Counted from the stretch's first letter, positions 15,330-24,258 are shown. The stretch: 50,436 nt of DNA from Methanobrevibacter sp. (GCA_016838945.1 JADLKP010000002.1:1-50436); one strand, 5' to 3'. Numbers and translations: made by a program. The notes: generated from the sequence alone by a model not told the origin.

Positions 15330-16688
15330 TTATGGGTTGTCTGATTTGCTTGGTGTAGTCACCAATCCACTTGCAGGGCCTGTATCTATCACATCAACAT
15401 CAGGGCTTACCTGGTAAACCTCATCTGTATCCATAGTGATAGGTTCAGTCACAATACCCCAAACTATGCTGCTGTCACTAGTCTTTGTTGCTTTTTGGTA
15501 GATTATTGCATCAGTCACTTCAGGTATCTCCTCGATAAGCACGCAAAGGTTAGCAGGATTGAAATCCTGATTGATGTTTGCATCAGCATTGAACTGACTA
15601 ATGACCTCCTCAACCTTAGGAGTAACAGTAGACAATGTGGCCTCAGGATACTCTGCAATGTCAATGTTAACATATACTTTGTACTCTATACTGTAACCAG
15701 TAATGCTAGTGTCCGCCAATACATATTGTGGTGTGGCCCTCTGATAACCAAGACTTATCCCTACGATGTTGTACTCATCCAATGCAAAGAATTGACGCAA
15801 TGCATACTCGCTAGGATAATATGTTCCAACGATACCGGCTTGACCTCCACTATATGATTCCTCAGTCTCATCCTTATCGATTGGATTGTAGATCAACAAC
15901 AAGTCTTCATCTGCACTTACACCTTCCTTGGAGGGGACTATGTCATGCACAAGGTTAACTACCCCTTCATCAACGAACGGAATGGTCTTGAACCAGTTTA
16001 TGCTTCCTGTAGGGGAATTGTTAGGATGGTCGATTATCCTTGCTCGGTAATCGTCATCTGATTCAATGTCTGTTCCGCCAGTGAAGGTGGTGTTGGTGAC
16101 CCTGACTCCAGCAGGCAATTCGTTCTCAATTATTATGATGGTGTCATCCAGGACATTGGTGTATTCTCCTTCGTACTCGCAAGTCGCTTCCAACCTGATG
16201 TACTTGTTACCGTTCAAGTTTGAATCCGCATCATCAACGATAAAGCTTATGCTGTCATCGGTCATCACTACAAGGTCCTCAAGTATGACCGGCTCTTCCA
16301 AGTCACAGATTGTACCTGCATCCTGATTCAATATCTCATCTGCAGTCAAAGCTGTGCTGTTGTAATATATGATGACATAACCCGTACTAGGGCTTGCAGG
16401 TTTACGGTAGATTCCAAGACTGTCCCCAGTATTATCCAAGAATTCTCCTTCCTGGGTGTGTATCATGCTCATCAAGTAATTGTCATTGATGTCCTCGCGC
16501 ACTTCAAGGAACAAACTTGCAATTGTATCCAATAGGTGGTAAGCCTCGCTCCCTTCGGTGAAATCTGTCACCTTAGTCAAACCATTATAATAAGCCTGGT
16601 CATACTTGCTCTTCAAGTAATCTATAACATCATCCTTCTCTAATGTTGTTCCGTCGAACAACTCCAAATATTCTGTTTCCTGCACCAT
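15330..16688 (-). CDS. Baseplate J-like protein
   Basis: 452 residues, the normal size for P2 gpJ/Mu gp47-type wedge proteins. Motifs typical of the family: a helical N-terminus with SEAYHLLDTIASLFLEV, QEGEFLDNTGDSLGIYRKPASPSTGYV, then DDDYRARIIDHPNNSPTGSINWFKTIPFVDEGVVN, and a C-terminal domain on VNIDIAEYPEATLSTVTPKVEEVISQF. Together with the sheath this indicates a contractile, myovirus-type tail. It lies between the gp25-like and gpI-like genes. Confidence 0.92.
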   Translation of the reverse strand: MVQETEYLELFDGTTLEKDDVIDYLKSKYDQAYYNGLTKVTDFTEGSEAYHLLDTIASLFLEVREDINDNYLMSMIHTQEGEFLDNTGDSLGIYRKPASPSTGYVIIYYNSTALTADEILNQDAGTICDLEEPVILEDLVVMTDDSISFIVDDADSNLNGNKYIRLEATCEYEGEYTNVLDDTIIIIENELPAGVRVTNTTFTGGTDIESDDDYRARIIDHPNNSPTGSINWFKTIPFVDEGVVNLVHDIVPSKEGVSADEDLLLIYNPIDKDETEESYSGGQAGIVGTYYPSEYALRQFFALDEYNIVGISLGYQRATPQYVLADTSITGYSIEYKVYVNIDIAEYPEATLSTVTPKVEEVISQFNADANINQDFNPANLCVLIEEIPEVTDAIIYQKATKTSDSSIVWGIVTEPITMDTDEVYQVSPDVDVIDTGPASGLVTTPSKSDNP

Positions 16689-16695
16689 TTTATCA

Positions 16696-17082
16696 TTATC
16701 CTAAAGTGTTAATCCTTTCCTCGAATCCTATTTCGCTTCCATCCACAAGCTGCAAATGAAGAGCAATGACTAAAACATCATGCTCCACGGGGGTTATTTC
16801 AAGGTTAAGGATACTGTACACCCTTGGCTCCTCCAACATGCAATTCTCAACATAAACCCTTAACTCGCTAATCCGTGATTGGTTTCTCTTCTCCCCAAGT
16901 ACTTGATAGACTTCGCTCCCATAATCAGTATCAATGTTAGGGTATGTTCCAATCCTTGTCAGTAACCGGTTCCTTATGGCCTGCTCTGCATTCGCTAATT
17001 CAGTGACCAAGCCCAAGTCACCATTACTGGTAATGAAACCATCACTGCTGTAATCGGTTCCGTATATTTCAGTATCAGTCAT
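16696..17082 (-). CDS. Baseplate wedge protein, gp25/DUF2634-like
   Basis: 128 residues. The pattern GDLGLVTELANAEQAIRNRLLTRIGTYPNIDTDYGSEVYQVLG is the gp25-like hallmark (helix pair, then P-x-x-PxYGS-type motif). The C-terminal strands LEITPVEHDVLVIALHLQLVDGSEI complete the fold. It overlaps the upstream hub gene by four bases and is followed eight bases later by baseplate J, as in other contractile phages. Confidence 0.85.
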   Translation of the reverse strand: MTDTEIYGTDYSSDGFITSNGDLGLVTELANAEQAIRNRLLTRIGTYPNIDTDYGSEVYQVLGEKRNQSRISELRVYVENCMLEEPRVYSILNLEITPVEHDVLVIALHLQLVDGSEIGFEERINTLG

Positions 17083-18194
17083 TTTGTCACCGCCACAATT
17101 TTAGATCCATCAACCTCTTGCTTCATGTTCTGACTCACATCGTAAGTCTTGCCCTTATACTTGTTGTACATATGGTATCTTTTGACCCCATCAAGGCCTG
17201 TGTATTCCGCCTTGATTATGTCCACTTTCTTGTTTGCACCTTTGCACATTATGAAGAACAGCCATGAAGCATCTACACAATTGTATACTTTGTTTTTCCA
17301 GCATTTCTCCACACTCTTTTTCCCAAGGCTTGTTTCCTTTTCGGAGCTGACCTTATGGCCAATATAATACTTGTACTTGAAGCCACCGGTTCCTCCTGCA
17401 CTTTTGACCTTAAGGTATTTGTATATCTTAGCAACAGTACCTAATTCCTTGCCCTTGAGCATAATCTTTTTGATTGTTGCGGATTGCTCGTTGAATCCTC
17501 CAATGTTTGGATTTATGCTTGTTGGCTTCCCTTTTAATGGGTTCTTCTTGTTGCGGTTTGTTGCAACGATTGCCCCTTTCTTGTTGGTGATTATGTAATC
17601 CCCATCGTAAGGGTCTCCCAATACTTGAGAGCCTTTGACAAGGTCAAGGCTTAATGTTTGGCTGTCAATGTCAAGGTTCATTGACTCAACGGTTAGAGTC
17701 TTGTTGTTGATGTCCTTGAACCTTTTGCCATCATCATAACCCTTGAAATTCAAGCTTAAAAGGTCATCTACCTTAACCTGTAAGTATGCAGGTATCTCGA
17801 GTTTACCTGCATAAGTGGTTCCTGTATTGATTAGGCTTTTTGCCTTTGTCTTTGACTCTGCCTTTGACAAGTTACATTTCTGACTTTGGGTTTCTGTAGC
17901 TGCAGTAGTCTTAGAACCTGTAACTGTAGCTGGTTTCAATTTACCCCTTACCTTTGTGGCCTTGTCGAGTCCTGATGATCCGCAGTAGTCTGCGTCACAT
18001 TTTTTACAGGTTATTTCACCTTCAGGGGTTTTCTTGGGATTGAATGTCAATGTACCCTTTGACTTGCAAAGGGGGCAGTAATTCTTCCATGTGTGCTTTG
18101 TGAGTTTGTACTCATAACCTTTCTTGGATGGATATGTCTTTACGGTGATGGTGTTGTTGTCTTTGCTTACTTGTTTAACTCCTTTCAAAACCAT
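17079..18194 (-). CDS. Baseplate hub-associated protein with zinc ribbon and transglutaminase-like C-terminus
   Basis: 371 residues from MVLKGVK (GGTGAT just upstream; a longer TTG start is less good). An N-terminal zinc ribbon WKNYCPLCKSKGTLTF ... CKKCDADYC is followed by strands typical of hub proteins (AYLQVKVDDLLSLNFKGYDD..., TLSLDLVKGSQ). The C-terminus VYNCVDASWLFF ... RYHMYNKYKGKTYDVS places Cys, His and Asp in transglutaminase-like order. A cell-wall-cutting or self-processing role is inferred. The next upstream gene also carries such a domain, so this may be a divided or duplicated hub enzyme. Confidence 0.65.
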   Translation of the reverse strand: MVLKGVKQVSKDNNTITVKTYPSKKGYEYKLTKHTWKNYCPLCKSKGTLTFNPKKTPEGEITCKKCDADYCGSSGLDKATKVRGKLKPATVTGSKTTAATETQSQKCNLSKAESKTKAKSLINTGTTYAGKLEIPAYLQVKVDDLLSLNFKGYDDGKRFKDINNKTLTVESMNLDIDSQTLSLDLVKGSQVLGDPYDGDYIITNKKGAIVATNRNKKNPLKGKPTSINPNIGGFNEQSATIKKIMLKGKELGTVAKIYKYLKVKSAGGTGGFKYKYYIGHKVSSEKETSLGKKSVEKCWKNKVYNCVDASWLFFIMCKGANKKVDIIKAEYTGLDGVKRYHMYNKYKGKTYDVSQNMKQEVDGSKIVAVTK

Positions 18195-18205
18195 ATTATC
18201 ACCAT

Positions 18206-19402
18206 TTAACAATTGAAAGTATTAGGGTTACTATAGTATGCTAGGTGTCCACCATTCATTGCATGATTACCCCATCCTTTGCTAGTTGTTGTATCGGTTG
18301 CAAACCATTTACTATTCAGTTTGGTTTCTGGATAGAAGTGTCCTTTTATATGGTTGCATCTTACTTGTAATCCTACACTTCCTGCAAGGCTCATATAAAG
18401 GTGGGTTTGGTCTGCACAATTGCCATTCCTCTTATTCAAGGTGCCTAATGCTCCCTTCTTCGTACAAGCATAATTGCTATACTTGATGTTATTTCGCATC
18501 CATTTCCATATAGCCTTAGCCTTAGCATTATCTGTCTTGGCAGAACCTATGATTGAATTGGCTTGCTTGACAATCTTAGTATTGATGTTGTACTTGTTGA
18601 TGAAAGCTTGACCATCACTATTAGTATCAGAAGATGAGGAATTATTGCTTCCGCCTTTGGTGACATTCTCAGTACAATCAAAAGCGTCTCCTTCAATGTA
18701 ACCCCAAGTGGCTATCATCTCCTTTGAAGCCTTAGCTGTTGCCTTTGTTGCACCATTATAGACCACTCTTCCTACAGTAACAACATCATCGGTTGTTAAT
18801 GTTTCCTCGTAATCTATGATCATGTTGGTTCCGTCGCCTTGTGTGCTGAACTTGTAGCCTTGTTCAGTGTTGATGCTCTTTCCGAAATGAAGTATCCCAT
18901 CTATATCGACATAACATTCAACTGGGTTTCCGGCTTTCCATTCAAGATACTGCAATTGCCTGGCAATTTCCCATATAGATTTCTTCTCCCATTTAAGATA
19001 AGTGTGTTTGTTTGTGGTTTTAGTGAGTCCTGCAAGGCTGAAGTTATTCGGGTCATTCTTCAACAACTTCTTCAGTAAGTTGTAACTGGTTATGTTGCTG
19101 TAGCTGACACTGCCAATCTTGCCCATATACAATCGGAGGTAGCTTACGCAATCATACTCGTACAAGCCATTTGTAGTTTCATGGACCTTGTAGATTTGCC
19201 CTCCGAAACCATACCTTTTTCCACGGGGGTCATTGTACCTTACCCTTGTTCCTTGAGGCAAGCGTTCGTTGGTTCTGAAGCTGAATGCATCTGCAGAATC
19301 GGATTTGTACTCTATCTTGGAATTGTTGAACGGTACAGCATGGAAGTTGGTCTGTGACAGTTTGGCGGTGTTGCTTACGTATAATGTTCCAACGCTCATC
19401 AT
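18206..19402 (-). CDS. Baseplate hub protein fused to a transglutaminase-like peptidase
   Basis: 398 residues. Residues 1-235 resemble XkdQ/gpD-type hub proteins: strands with RVRYNDPRGKRYGFGGQIYKVHE and VGRVVYNGA-type motifs. After a Ser/Asn/Gly linker (250-262), residues 265-398 form a transglutaminase-like domain: KAIWKWMRNNIKYSNY, NGNCADQTHLYMSLAGSVGLQVRC, GHFYPE, KWFATDTT. Catalytic Cys329, His355 and Asp370 are all visible. In a virion hub this is best explained as a local pseudomurein-cutting enzyme used during entry. This is inference; the triad itself is seen. Confidence 0.8.
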   Translation of the reverse strand: MMSVGTLYVSNTAKLSQTNFHAVPFNNSKIEYKSDSADAFSFRTNERLPQGTRVRYNDPRGKRYGFGGQIYKVHETTNGLYEYDCVSYLRLYMGKIGSVSYSNITSYNLLKKLLKNDPNNFSLAGLTKTTNKHTYLKWEKKSIWEIARQLQYLEWKAGNPVECYVDIDGILHFGKSINTEQGYKFSTQGDGTNMIIDYEETLTTDDVVTVGRVVYNGATKATAKASKEMIATWGYIEGDAFDCTENVTKGGSNNSSSSDTNSDGQAFINKYNINTKIVKQANSIIGSAKTDNAKAKAIWKWMRNNIKYSNYACTKKGALGTLNKRNGNCADQTHLYMSLAGSVGLQVRCNHIKGHFYPETKLNSKWFATDTTTSKGWGNHAMNGGHLAYYSNPNTFNC

Positions 19403-19405
19403 TCA

Positions 19406-20134
19406 TCACTTCTTCTTTGAGGTTATATTGTACTTCTTGCGCCAATAATCACGAGTAACCTTATCCCATTGGCCTTGATTGGCTTTGGAGACTTTTATCT
19501 TGTAGACCTTCTGAAGCTTATTGACTTCCTGCTTGGTGTACTTCAAGTAATCCCCATCAATCTTATAGCCTTTGTAGTATCCTTTCTTCTGCAGGAACTT
19601 CTGCAGGTATTTGACGCATTTCTTATTTGTCATACCATACTTCATTGTACCGCAATCAGTCAAGAGTATTGTGATGTAACTGCTTGTCTTTTTAGCAGTG
19701 GTCTTTTTAGCCTTTGTGGTTGTGGTTTTCTTCGTTGCAGATTGACCTATACGCTTGAAAGTGACATTAACAATATTCGGCTTCACATACTCGGTAAACT
19801 CCCAATTGATAAGGTAAGAACCATTAAGCTTTTTCTCTTCCTTATAATCATTCAAGTAGTAATTGCCATTGACTTGAAGGTCTGAAGGCCCTACCAATAC
19901 ACCAGCCTTATTGGTGTAAGTCTTCGCAAGGTTACGATAAGCAGAGAGTATATCTAATTCATCCTTGCTTACAACACTACTGAAAGACAATACTGTACCA
20001 TTGGTGGAAAGGTACTCAACACTATTCCCACCAGTAGAGCCGATGAAAGTATTAACAGAATAATTCCTATCCTTAACCTTATTGATTGAGTCAAGAATAT
20101 ACTGTATCTTGACCCCTGCAAATTTCACTTCCAC
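19406..20134 (-). CDS. Baseplate/tail protein with peptidoglycan-binding-like domain
   Basis: 242 residues. The N-terminal 135 residues are strand-rich, with VKFAGVKIQYILDSI and INWEFTEYVKPNIVNVTFKRIG of tail-hub type. A Lys/Thr linker (TKKTTTTKAKKTTAKKTSS) leads to a C-terminal domain with the PG_binding_1 pattern: VKYLQKFLQKKGYYKG-x-KIDGDY ... EVNKLQKVYKI ... WDKVTRDYW. The host has pseudomurein, not murein, so this module probably recognises pseudomurein and tethers the baseplate to the wall. The position after the tape measure fits. Confidence 0.7.
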   Translation of the reverse strand: MEVKFAGVKIQYILDSINKVKDRNYSVNTFIGSTGGNSVEYLSTNGTVLSFSSVVSKDELDILSAYRNLAKTYTNKAGVLVGPSDLQVNGNYYLNDYKEEKKLNGSYLINWEFTEYVKPNIVNVTFKRIGQSATKKTTTTKAKKTTAKKTSSYITILLTDCGTMKYGMTNKKCVKYLQKFLQKKGYYKGYKIDGDYLKYTKQEVNKLQKVYKIKVSKANQGQWDKVTRDYWRKKYNITSKKK

Positions 20135-20136
20135 TA

Positions 20137-21960
20137 TTATTCAACTCCTCGTAGCACATTTTGTTTATAGATCTCATCACTAAGTTTCCTTACAATGAAG
20201 TCACCAGCGGACTCTTCAATGATGCCGTTCATTATGATGTTAGGTCTTCCGCCAGTTGCATTGCTGATGTTGCTTATCAAGTTAGTGTTTGCGCTTCCTA
20301 TACCGTTGACGCTTCCCATGCTGATGCCTGCACTTCCAGTGGTTATTCCAGCACTTCCACCTATTCCCATCAGCATATCCCAAGCTGCCTTGATGTTGTC
20401 AATGATAGGTTTCAAAGTGTTATAGGCACTTTGGAACGGAGCGGTTATAGCATGAGTTACACCATTGAAAGCACCTTGTATAGTTCCTCTGACTCCTTGG
20501 AATGCTGCTCCTATCATATTGGCTATTGCTCTTGCCTTTGCTGTGGCCTGGTTCCAATTGTTCATAGCTGCGGATATGATGCTCCATATCGCTGAGAATG
20601 AAGCGGATATTCTACCGACAAGCCAAGCACCAACTGCCGCTATTGCATTCACTAATCCTGACAATGCCCCACTAATGAACGAGTACAGTTGCTGGCCGAA
20701 CGTTACTATGCTTGCCCAGGCGTTGTTTACCATAGCACGGAACCAGTCAACATTCTGGTAAGCCCATATGAGCGCAGCAGCCAAAGCTATTAATGCAATC
20801 ACAACAAGTATGATAGGGTTCATGGCGAGTACAGCATTCCACGCCATTGTTGCGGCTTCAGCTAAAGTTATCTCTCCAGTTAATACTCCAACTATAGTTC
20901 CATATGCAGCAGTAGCTGCACTTAGTACTGCTTCAGATGCAGCTGATAATTTAGACACTATATCCAATTCCCTAAGGTAGGATACTATACCTACATCTTT
21001 GATTGCTTTCATACCAGTTGCCATTTGGCCAAGCCCAGAGATAGTGTCTATGATAGGACCTCCTGCAACTGAACCTGCTACAATACCCATACCTACAAGG
21101 CCACCAGTAGCATCGTTTAATTGGAGGATGTAATCCATTGCTCCTTTCTCTGCACCCAACCACATTGAACTTAGTGCGTCTTGGGAATTATAGAGCATAC
21201 CTTCCCATTCAGCTTGCTTGTTAAGCATAGTGTCCTGGTTAGCAATACCACCATAACCTAAGTCATTGAGGACTTCTTGCATAGCCTTCTGCCTTTCCAT
21301 AAAGGTGTTCGCTTCTTTCAATTTGTCCACTTGACTGGATACGATAGAACCCCTTTCCAGTTCGGCAGTATTCCCATCCAAGAGATATTTCATGATGTCC
21401 TGTTGGGATTCGGTTGCCATCTTTCCCATGGTAGCGGAACCTGCCATATAGTCCGCCATTGTCTCTGTAGCGGCTCTCATCTCATTTGGCTTCAAGTCAT
21501 TCCCAAGTGCTTGAGCGGTAGAGAGTACTGACCTCATTGTGTTGTCATCACCAGGCATACTGGCCACAATATCAGATATGTCTTGGTAGGTTTGTTTGGC
21601 TTTGTCTGCTCCAAGGTTCATCTCAAGGAATGCTTTGTTCTGTTCTGATTGCATTCCTGCTTGTTCCACTTCTTGGATAGCATTCTTCAAGTCAAGCACA
21701 CCTTGCTTGGCTTTGCCTACCCCATCACTAAGGTTTTGCATTGCCTGTTGCACCGCAGATTCATCAACATCAATAACGAATTCCGCACTGCCATTAAGGC
21801 CTTCCTCCTTTTCACCGGCGGAGTCTAATTCATCATCATCAACAGCAACTTCAACCCCAACCACCTTATCGGCGAGACTGTCCAATAACTCTTCCAATGC
21901 CTTGGCCTGGTCATCATCAACATCAGCAGCCACTTTAAGTTTAACTTGTTTTTCAGCCAT
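20137..21960 (-). CDS. Tail tape measure protein
   Basis: 607 residues, longest tail gene. Coiled N-terminal third (alpha-helical, Glu/Ala/Gln-rich, VQQAMQNLSDGVGKAKQGVLDL). A central block of hydrophobic helices, including AVLAMNPIILVVIALIALAAALIWAY. A Gly/Ser/Ile-rich C-terminus. Tape measures set tail length, so a short tail is expected. Its start follows AGGAGATT. It is preceded by a chaperone gene and an overlapping small frame, the usual arrangement in long-tailed phages. Confidence 0.88.
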   Translation of the reverse strand: MAEKQVKLKVAADVDDDQAKALEELLDSLADKVVGVEVAVDDDELDSAGEKEEGLNGSAEFVIDVDESAVQQAMQNLSDGVGKAKQGVLDLKNAIQEVEQAGMQSEQNKAFLEMNLGADKAKQTYQDISDIVASMPGDDNTMRSVLSTAQALGNDLKPNEMRAATETMADYMAGSATMGKMATESQQDIMKYLLDGNTAELERGSIVSSQVDKLKEANTFMERQKAMQEVLNDLGYGGIANQDTMLNKQAEWEGMLYNSQDALSSMWLGAEKGAMDYILQLNDATGGLVGMGIVAGSVAGGPIIDTISGLGQMATGMKAIKDVGIVSYLRELDIVSKLSAASEAVLSAATAAYGTIVGVLTGEITLAEAATMAWNAVLAMNPIILVVIALIALAAALIWAYQNVDWFRAMVNNAWASIVTFGQQLYSFISGALSGLVNAIAAVGAWLVGRISASFSAIWSIISAAMNNWNQATAKARAIANMIGAAFQGVRGTIQGAFNGVTHAITAPFQSAYNTLKPIIDNIKAAWDMLMGIGGSAGITTGSAGISMGSVNGIGSANTNLISNISNATGGRPNIIMNGIIEESAGDFIVRKLSDEIYKQNVLRGVE

Positions 21961-21987
21961 TCGCCATAATCTCCTTTAATCCTTTTT

Positions 21988-22164
21988 CTAATATGTTAAG
22001 AATGTTTTCTTGTTAGACCTGAACTTTATGATCTCATCAGTGATTACTACAATTGCCATTTGCTGGAAATGTGTTAAATTATTATAATCCTCTAAACTTA
22101 ATGTGATGATTCCACGGTCAAACATTCTTGTAATATGGCAAAGTTTGCCAGTCTTATAATTCAA
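21988..22164 (-). CDS. Small frame overlapping the tail chaperone; possible frameshift extension
   Basis: 58 codons from TTG at 22164 (AAGGA four bases before it), reading NYKTGKLCHITRMFDRGIITLSLEDYNNLTHFQQ..., in the +1 frame relative to the chaperone gene, whose last codons it overlaps. It lies between chaperone and tape measure, exactly where long-tailed phages make a frameshifted chaperone. The sequence CTTAAAGGAA in the overlap could allow slippage. Independent initiation at TTG or the internal ATG is equally possible. Confidence 0.5.
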   Translation of the reverse strand: MNYKTGKLCHITRMFDRGIITLSLEDYNNLTHFQQMAIVVITDEIIKFRSNKKTFLTY

Positions 22165-22543
22165 CTGTTCCTTTAAGAAATCGTTCTATCTGCTCCGAAG
22201 AAGCATTATCTGTTTGTATGCCACTAACCTCGTATATGCATTTTATTATATCAGTGGTGACACCTGCAGGGATATTATCCAATAGTATGTCAATCTTATC
22301 CTTAGGATAGGATGTTCCATCCTCTTTGACAAGACATTGGTATATGAGTTCATCGTTCATCTTCATAATGTCCTTCTGCCCATACTGTGCGTAAAGTTTC
22401 ATGAAGGTTCTTTGACTTATCGGTTTCACATAGAAACTATAATCAGTATCCTCATAACTGATTATGTATCTCTTATAAAATTCGTTGTTGAGGATTCTCT
22501 GTTCAGTCTCCACTAACAAATCCTCTAGGCTCTTCTCTGCCAT
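22154..22543 (-). CDS. Tail assembly chaperone
   Basis: 129 residues, mostly helical and acidic: SLEDLLVETEQRILNNEFYKRYIISYEDTDYSFYVKPISQRTFMKLYAQYG. This is the XkdN/gpG-type pattern of a protein that coats the tape measure during tail building. It sits upstream of the tape measure gene and downstream of the tube gene, separated from the latter by a terminator-like hairpin. Confidence 0.75.
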   Translation of the reverse strand: MAEKSLEDLLVETEQRILNNEFYKRYIISYEDTDYSFYVKPISQRTFMKLYAQYGQKDIMKMNDELIYQCLVKEDGTSYPKDKIDILLDNIPAGVTTDIIKCIYEVSGIQTDNASSEQIERFLKGTVEL

Positions 22544-22582
22544 CCATTATCACCCTATAAAAAAAATTTAAAAAAAAATAAA

Positions 22583-22609
22583 GGAACCAAACCAAAGGGT
22601 TTTAGTTCC
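22583..22609 (-). terminator. Attenuator after the tail tube gene
   Basis: On the minus strand GGAAC...AAAACCC pairs with GGTTT...GTTCC, followed by TTTATTTTTTTTT. It overlaps the tube stop codon. It would lower transcription into chaperone and tape measure genes, whose products are needed in few copies. Confidence 0.7.
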
Positions 22610-23006
22610 TAGTGACTTCTTCATCTAGATCTTCTGCAGTAAACTCAATAGATTCAGTGGTCAAGGAGTCCACATTGATTTCTTTACTGTAACTGCTTAC
22701 TAAGCACCCAAGGAAAATCTCTTTAACAGTATAGGAGGTTCCTCCTTTCTCACGAACGATCTCTTTGATAGTTACTTCACCTTTGTTGGTTCTCATGTCT
22801 TTCAATACGTTACGCATTGCAAGGTAAGTTTCAACATCAGGTGCGATAAGTTTATCGACACTTACGGTGTACTCAGTTTTATCGATACCGAAGTTCACAG
22901 GACCATCAAAAGTTTTCTCAGTACTTACTTCTGCATTCTCATCTATCTTTACACCAGTACCACGGCCGAAAGTGACTCCATTAATAATAATTGTCTTATC
23001 TGCCAT
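22602..23006 (-). CDS. Tail tube protein (XkdM-like)
   Basis: 134 residues, beta-rich: IIINGVTFGRGTGVKIDENAEVSTEKTFDGPVNFGIDKTEYTVSVDKL. It has the size and position of the tube protein of contractile tails, immediately downstream of the sheath gene. It would stack as rings inside the sheath. Codon use looks highly expressed, and a terminator hairpin follows. Confidence 0.8.
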   Translation of the reverse strand: MADKTIIINGVTFGRGTGVKIDENAEVSTEKTFDGPVNFGIDKTEYTVSVDKLIAPDVETYLAMRNVLKDMRTNKGEVTIKEIVREKGGTSYTVKEIFLGCLVSSYSKEINVDSLTTESIEFTAEDLDEEVTRN

Positions 23007-23023
23007 CCTATTTCACCTCACTT

Positions 23024-24103
23024 TTAGATTACATCGTAGGTTACGTTCGCATCGATTTCAGTTACTACACCATCGAATACGATTTCCTCAATGTTAGCTC
23101 TTACACAATCTCTGTTCACCTTTTCAACACTGTACTTGATGTCCTCTACAAGGCCGAGAGTGTCAATGCATTCATGTTTAACTCTTGCGAGTCTTTGCTC
23201 GATAGCATCCAAAGTTATAGCATTGTTCTTCTCACCAAGGAAATCTTCAAGGTTGAACAAGTTGATTATGTAATTGATAGTTCTTTCCATGTACAAGTCC
23301 AAGTGTACAGTAGCTCCATCGGTAGCAGTGACAACATGAGGTAACCTGCTGTTAACGATAACGAAAGTCTTTTCTGCACGGTTCAAACATTTAGCAACAG
23401 GAATACCTGCTTCAACAAGTTTGTAACCCATGTCAGAGGATTGTGCAAAGGTCATTTCAGCATTGACTGCTTCAACACCACCAAGGACTTTCATAGTGAA
23501 GCTTGCATCAACTCTACGTTCACATACAAGTCCGCAGTAGTATGCTGCAGATTGTGCTACAGACAATTCAGTATTGTTGACAGTGAATTGTTGACAGATT
23601 AAACCGAAACAACCTCCATCTGCAAAGATAGCAGCAGTGGTAACATAATCAGCTGCAGCAGACCTGGTGACTGGAGCGATTAATCCTACAGGATGGGATG
23701 ATTCAAACCTATCATCAATATAGGATTTAATGCTTGCAAGGTTAGTGTCAGTTAAAACGTAAGGTATCAATAAGATATCGTAATTCTCTTCAAGGCTGGT
23801 AGCAGCAGTAACAATCTCTGCACCAGTAGGGCTACCTGCGGTAGATGGGCTAATGTCTACAATAATCACATCAGTAGCACCACCACGGAATAAAGGTTCA
23901 AGGCATTGATCCCCAACTGGTGAACTGCTGGTGATTGTGCCAGTGGTTGCTTCAGCTACTGCATTAGCATAAGTGTTTACACTTATAGGAGCAGATAATG
24001 ATTTACTGAACTCTGCTACAATTGCAACTTTACCTGCAATTCCTGGTGAACCTTTTGGGACATTGTCCACTTGTGTAACTGTAATTTTTGGTATAATTGC
24101 CAT
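23024..24103 (-). CDS. Contractile tail sheath protein
   Basis: 359 residues. N-terminus IPKITVTQVDNVPKGSPGIAGKVAIVAEF and core FRGGATDVIIVDISPSTAG..., DILLIPYVLTD..., HPVGLIAPVTRS match phage sheath proteins. The C-terminal domain LDLYMERTINYIINLFNLEDFLGEKNNAITLDAIEQRL is the conserved part that contacts neighbouring subunits. Together with baseplate J it indicates myovirus morphology. It is followed by the tube gene 17 bases downstream. Confidence 0.9.
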   Translation of the reverse strand: MAIIPKITVTQVDNVPKGSPGIAGKVAIVAEFSKSLSAPISVNTYANAVAEATTGTITSSSPVGDQCLEPLFRGGATDVIIVDISPSTAGSPTGAEIVTAATSLEENYDILLIPYVLTDTNLASIKSYIDDRFESSHPVGLIAPVTRSAAADYVTTAAIFADGGCFGLICQQFTVNNTELSVAQSAAYYCGLVCERRVDASFTMKVLGGVEAVNAEMTFAQSSDMGYKLVEAGIPVAKCLNRAEKTFVIVNSRLPHVVTATDGATVHLDLYMERTINYIINLFNLEDFLGEKNNAITLDAIEQRLARVKHECIDTLGLVEDIKYSVEKVNRDCVRANIEEIVFDGVVTEIDANVTYDVI

Positions 24104-24105
24104 AG

Positions 24106-24258
24106 TTATTCTCCTAAATATTCTTTTAATAATTTTTCTGTTTCCTTTAATGTCTTTGGTTCTTTTTCAAGGCTACGGATGAAACCTTCCTTAACGTACT
24201 TGTTGATGTCAAGGTTGGTCATGTATTCCTTGAAGTTGAACCCTTCCTTCTTCGCCAT
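24106..24258 (-). CDS. Small basic protein before the sheath gene
   Basis: 50 residues: MAKKEGFNFKEYMTNLDINKYVKEGFIRS then a charged helix ending LLKEYLGE. GGGGGTA precedes the ATG. Its stop ends three bases before the sheath start, so it is coupled to it. Family unknown; probably a small head-tail joining or sheath-associated protein. Confidence 0.6.
   Translation of the reverse strand: MAKKEGFNFKEYMTNLDINKYVKEGFIRSLEKEPKTLKETEKLLKEYLGE

Noticed and set aside
20161-21979. Several open frames antisense to the tape measure gene
   Set aside because: Mirror images of a biased coding sequence, with no starts, no families and no room for promoters.
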